DNA of 8,153 nt. It comes from CBCXVS01 sp965178525 (lineage in GTDB: Bacteria; Tectomicrobia; Entotheonellia; Entotheonellales; Entotheonellaceae). Location of the stretch: NCBI GenBank assembly GCA_965178525.1, contig CBCXVS010000318.1, positions 1-8,153 on the forward strand, in the 5' to 3' direction. The notes beneath the pieces are model-generated. The model worked only from the letters and a program-made list of their open reading frames with translations. It did no database searches and was not told the DNA's origin. This document shows positions 6,187 through 8,153 of the stretch, piece after piece; position 1 is the first letter of the stretch, and the number at the start of each line of letters is the position of its first letter. Both the position numbers and the translations under genes were made by a program.

Positions 6187-7028
6187 TACTGCCCCCGCCG
6201 CTTTGCATACGGCTCCAAGACCTCTGGCGTCACCCCGACCAGGGCAATACGATGCGCATTCGCCGTCGAGATCAGCTCCAAGCGATGCAGCATAAAGGTA
6301 CTCCCCGCCTCCACGGCCAACACGGTGGCACGTCCTGCAATCAGGGTCGCGAGCGTATCCGGCCCCACGGTTGGAATATCAAATCTCTCATCCTGCTGCG
6401 GCCGGCTCACCTTGACGACGACCGTCCCACGCCGTCCGTATCTGCAGCCCCGGCGAATCGCGGCATCCGTCCCCTCGACGGCTTCCACGGCCAAGACCGT
6501 GCGGCGGCGAACCACAACGGTTTGGCCGATGTCCACGGCCACAATTTGCTTGGCTTGCCAAAAGCCGTAGCGGATATCGTCCCATTCACGCGTGCTCGGT
6601 ATACGTGCACTGAGCACGCCTGCAGGCGTCACGAGGTGGCGCAGCAGCCGGGTTTGTTCGATCACTTCCAGCCCTTCCCGGGCAAATTCGGTGCTGAGCG
6701 CTTGAAACAAGGCGACGTCGCGGTAATCGCGGACGCGGCTGAGTATACGCAGCGCACGCAAATCCAGACGGGGTTTTTCGAACAAAAACTGTTTTTGGAC
6801 CTTGCCCACGATGACGACTTGCCGCACCCCGTGCTGCCGCAACGTGCGCAGAATCTTCGCGACCTGACCCGGCCCGTATTGCACTAGCGTGGTGCAATAC
6901 GGCGTCAGCGCCTCGGCCACTTGGGCAGACAGCGCCACCGTTGGCAACGGCCACCCCTCCTGGCAGGCTTGCCGGGCAATGAGCACCGGAAACTCGCCAG
7001 CGCCGGCAATCATCCCGAGGTGCTGCAC
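6186..7028 (-). CDS. lpxI: UDP-2,3-diacylglucosamine pyrophosphatase LpxI
   Basis: LpxI (formerly DUF1009) hydrolyses UDP-2,3-diacylglucosamine to lipid X and UMP, replacing the unrelated LpxH in many bacteria. At 280 residues it has the normal family length. It shows the N-terminal LGMIAGAGEFPVLIAR (4-19), the VVIVGKVQK strand (71-79), LEVIEQTRLL (120-129), TVLAVEAVEGTDAAIRR (177-193), KVSRPQQDERFDIPTVG (206-222) with conserved acidic residues of the catalytic domain, and TVLAVEAGSTFML (235-247). GTG at 7028 is the start: GGAGAGG lies just upstream and the product matches the family N-terminus. It begins 12 bases after the oxidoreductase stop and its TAG overlaps the lpxB GTG by one base. 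No lpxH is visible. The gene contains three hairpin-type sequences (6488-6528, 6590-6629, 6874-6902). Confidence 0.95.
   Translation of the reverse strand: MQHLGMIAGAGEFPVLIARQACQEGWPLPTVALSAQVAEALTPYCTTLVQYGPGQVAKILRTLRQHGVRQVVIVGKVQKQFLFEKPRLDLRALRILSRVRDYRDVALFQALSTEFAREGLEVIEQTRLLRHLVTPAGVLSARIPSTREWDDIRYGFWQAKQIVAVDIGQTVVVRRRTVLAVEAVEGTDAAIRRGCRYGRRGTVVVKVSRPQQDERFDIPTVGPDTLATLIAGRATVLAVEAGSTFMLHRLELISTANAHRIALVGVTPEVLEPYAKRRGQ
6488..6528. repeat. 12-bp inverted repeat with one bulged base inside lpxI
   Basis: CGGCCAA (6488-6494), bulged G (6495), ACCGT (6496-6500), 16-base loop (6501-6516), then ACGGT (6517-6521) and TTGGCCG (6522-6528). Twelve pairs form with a single unpaired base on one arm. 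The position corresponds to the codons of the TVLAVEA segment and the strand before it. Confidence 0.7.
6590..6629. repeat. Overlapping 8-bp hairpin and 14-bp palindrome inside lpxI
   Basis: GCGTGCTC (6590-6597) pairs with GAGCACGC (6612-6619) across a 14-base loop that itself holds GTATAC and GTGCAC. The right arm runs directly into the perfect palindrome ACGCCTGCAGGCGT (6616-6629). The two structures share four bases and cannot fold together. Confidence 0.7.
6874..6902. repeat. Perfect 11-bp inverted repeat inside lpxI
   Basis: Left arm CCGTATTGCAC (6874-6884), 7-base loop (6885-6891), right arm GTGCAATACGG (6892-6902), with no mismatch. It encodes the PYCTTLVQYG segment of LpxI (about residues 43-52). 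No T-run follows on the coding strand. Confidence 0.9.
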
Positions 7029-7031
7029 GTG

Positions 7032-7038
7032 CCTCTCC
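7032..7038 (-). promoter_or_regulatory. Shine-Dalgarno of lpxI
   Basis: GGAGAGG ends 3 bases before the GTG at 7028, with the GGAG core 6 bases away. It supports GTG over the internal ATG at codon 6. It lies in the 12-base gap after the oxidoreductase stop. Confidence 0.6.
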
Positions 7039-7040
7039 GT

Positions 7041-8006
7041 TTAAACCAAGCCATCTTTTTCCAGGATTTCGAGGATCTGCAAAGCGACCTGGAGCGAGCG
7101 CAGCTCCTTCTCGACCGAGACGACACGCGTCGCCCCTTGCGTCATACAATCCAGTAGGTGGCGGATTTCGAGCTTGAGCGGATTTTCTTTGTGGACAAAA
7201 ATGCGCTCAATCAAGGATTCTTGGCGATAGCGTAAGGCGCCTCGGCTCACCACATGTTCGGAGGACGCCTGACGATGCACCCGGATATCCTGATCGGTGT
7301 AGTCGAGAAAGATATACGCATCACGTTGCGTGATGGCCATGGTACGAATTTTAATTTCTGTCGATCGGGACGCGACAATATTGGCGATACAGCCATTTTG
7401 GAAACAGAGCTGCACATTCGCTAAGTCTTCGCGTCCGGAGTAAATCGATTTGCCTAAGGCATAAATGCGTGAGATCGGCGCATCGACCAGATTGAGAATG
7501 ATATCGATATCATGGGTCATCACATCCAAGATAACGCCGTCTTCCTTGATGCGCGGCACGAAGGGTCCCAGCCGGCGGCTTTCGATGAACCAGGGTTCAT
7601 GGACAATTTTTTTCAGCTCCTGGATGGCGCCATTAAACCGTTCCACATGCCCAATGTGTAGCGCCACATCATAGAGATCCGCAAGCCGAAACAGCTCCGT
7701 GGCTTCGGCCAGGGTATGCGTAATCGGTTTTTCTAAGAGTACATGGACCCCAGCTTCAAGAAAGTCCCTGGCAATGGGATAGTGCAAGGAGGTGGGTACT
7801 GCAATACTCACCACATCGACGGACCCAAGCAGATCGTGATAGTCACGATACAGGCGGGTATTGTATTTTTCCGCCGCACTCGCACCCCGCGGCTGATTAC
7901 TATCGGCGACCCCAACCAGTTCCACATCATGGAGTTCACTATAAATCCCAACGTGATACTGTCCCATCTGTCCAACCCCGACTACACCGGCTCTGACTTT
8001 CTGCAT
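7041..8006 (-). CDS. Gfo/Idh/MocA family NAD(P)-dependent oxidoreductase
   Basis: A nucleotide-sugar dehydrogenase-type oxidoreductase. From the ATG at 8006 it has 321 residues, normal for the family. The Rossmann domain carries RAGVVGVGQMGQYH (5-18) with GxGxxG at 10-15, followed by LVGVADSN (30-37), VDVVSIAVPTSLHY (63-76) and the hallmark LLEKPIT (90-96). The C-terminal substrate domain has HVERFN (120-125) and VILDVMTHDIDIILNL (158-173) with the conserved HD. The start was chosen because GGGAG lies 5 bases before it; in-frame ATG, TTG or other codons further up (8018, 8033, 8060, 8135) have poor sites and would add an unconserved leader. Established knowledge: such genes recur between lpxA and lpxI in many non-enteric bacteria, and GnnA, which oxidises UDP-GlcNAc at C3 for amide-linked lipid A, belongs to this family. 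Inference: a GnnA-like role is possible, but no GnnB transaminase is visible here. Confidence 0.9.
   Translation of the reverse strand: MQKVRAGVVGVGQMGQYHVGIYSELHDVELVGVADSNQPRGASAAEKYNTRLYRDYHDLLGSVDVVSIAVPTSLHYPIARDFLEAGVHVLLEKPITHTLAEATELFRLADLYDVALHIGHVERFNGAIQELKKIVHEPWFIESRRLGPFVPRIKEDGVILDVMTHDIDIILNLVDAPISRIYALGKSIYSGREDLANVQLCFQNGCIANIVASRSTEIKIRTMAITQRDAYIFLDYTDQDIRVHRQASSEHVVSRGALRYRQESLIERIFVHKENPLKLEIRHLLDCMTQGATRVVSVEKELRSLQVALQILEILEKDGLV
7498..7513. repeat. Perfect 16-bp palindrome in the oxidoreductase gene
   Basis: ATGATATCGATATCAT with no central spacer. It encodes HDIDII, so the symmetry partly follows from repeated Asp-Ile codons in a conserved motif. Structure is certain; significance is doubtful. 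Confidence 0.6.
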
Positions 8007-8011
8007 TCTCG

Positions 8012-8016
8012 CTCCC
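8012..8016 (-). promoter_or_regulatory. Shine-Dalgarno of the oxidoreductase gene
   Basis: GGGAG on the minus strand, 5 bases upstream of the ATG at 8006. It decides the start against several longer in-frame options. Confidence 0.6.
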
Positions 8017-8067
8017 ATTTCTCTCAGGCACATCCAGCCACCGGAGTACGTATGCAGCATGCCTCTC

Positions 8068-8153
8068 TCAGATCGGACCTCTAACCCGAAGTTCCTCCCG
8101 TGATTCGGCGACAACTTGTTGAAATAAAAACTCAAAAGCCTGAAACGAATTGA
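8068..8153 (-). CDS. Possible 3' end of an upstream gene (partial)
   Basis: One minus-strand frame is open from the right edge to a TGA at 8070-8068, giving 27 codons (from 8151) that end in VVAESREELRVRGPI. Given how tightly the other genes are packed, this may be the C-terminus of the preceding operon gene, with a 61-base gap to the oxidoreductase start. The short peptide does not clearly match the usual end of LpxA, which is the neighbour expected from related clusters. It may equally be untranslated leader. Confidence 0.25.
   Translation of the reverse strand, partial: NSFQAFEFLFQQVVAESREELRVRGPI

Noticed and set aside
6310..6541. Three copies of TCCACGGCCA within lpxI
   Set aside because: At least two encode the recurrent LAVEA strand of the LpxI protein (TVLAVEA occurs twice) and the third similar VAVD sequence, so protein constraint explains them.
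5940..6887. Plus-strand open frame of 315 codons opposite lpxB and lpxI
   Set aside because: It lies antisense to two clearly recognised genes, its translation is Arg/His/Pro-rich with no recognisable motif, and such shadows are expected in GC-rich coding sequence.
8007..8135. Longer oxidoreductase starting at TTG 8135
   Set aside because: It adds 43 unconserved residues before the Rossmann fold. GGGAG at 8012-8016 supports the ATG at 8006.
1..8153. CRISPR array, tRNA or rRNA gene, insertion sequence or phage element
   Set aside because: I saw no regularly spaced direct repeats, no tRNA/rRNA-like sequence and no transposase or integrase coding sequence. The window is continuous core metabolism.

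Overview
The window is one densely packed block of genes, all on the minus strand, encoding the second half of the lipid A / Kdo2-lipid A (Raetz) pathway. The organism is therefore a Gram-negative bacterium that makes lipopolysaccharide. Lipid X is made with LpxI rather than the enterobacterial LpxH, and a Gfo/Idh/MocA oxidoreductase and a DUF374 (LpxJ-type) acyltransferase sit in the cluster. That layout is typical of deltaproteobacteria-like, Nitrospirota/NC10-like or Tectomicrobia-like lineages and not of Enterobacteria. Base composition looks moderately GC-rich. The taxonomic guess is an inference and is weak.

Layout in the direction of transcription (high to low coordinates): possible 3' end of an upstream gene (about 8153-8068); Gfo/Idh/MocA oxidoreductase (8006-7041); lpxI (7028-6186); lpxB (6186-4996); DUF374/LpxJ-like acyltransferase (4996-4295); waaA/kdtA (4283-2991); a 155-base spacer with a possible 50-codon ORF (2985-2833); lpxK (2836-1694); lpxL/htrB-like acyltransferase (1710-805); and a GT9 heptosyltransferase whose frame breaks near the left edge (744-28). 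Several junctions overlap by 1 to 17 bases (TAGTG, TGATG, GTGA), so the genes are almost certainly cotranscribed and translationally coupled. I see no convincing terminator. The main promoter probably lies beyond the right edge.

The genes form a consecutive pathway. LpxI cleaves UDP-2,3-diacylglucosamine to lipid X; LpxB condenses the two to the disaccharide; LpxK adds the 4'-phosphate; WaaA adds Kdo; the LpxL-like and LpxJ-like enzymes add secondary acyl chains; and the GT9 enzyme starts or extends the heptose/core region. The early genes (lpxA, lpxC, lpxD) and the flippase msbA are not in the window.

The part not explained by ordinary annotation is structural. Four perfect inverted repeats with stems of 10 to 16 bp and loops of 5 to 9 bases lie inside coding sequences: lpxB 5439-5478, lpxI 6874-6902, lpxK 2002-2032 and lpxK 2746-2770. 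Shorter near-perfect dyads accompany them. The arms are unrelated in sequence, which points to a process such as template-switch (quasipalindrome) mutagenesis, or to selected mRNA structure, rather than to a repeat family. The frame break in the heptosyltransferase falls at the centre of a small perfect dyad. The spacer before lpxK has an AT-rich pocket with two adjacent dyads and a pair of possible hairpins around the lpxK ribosome binding site.
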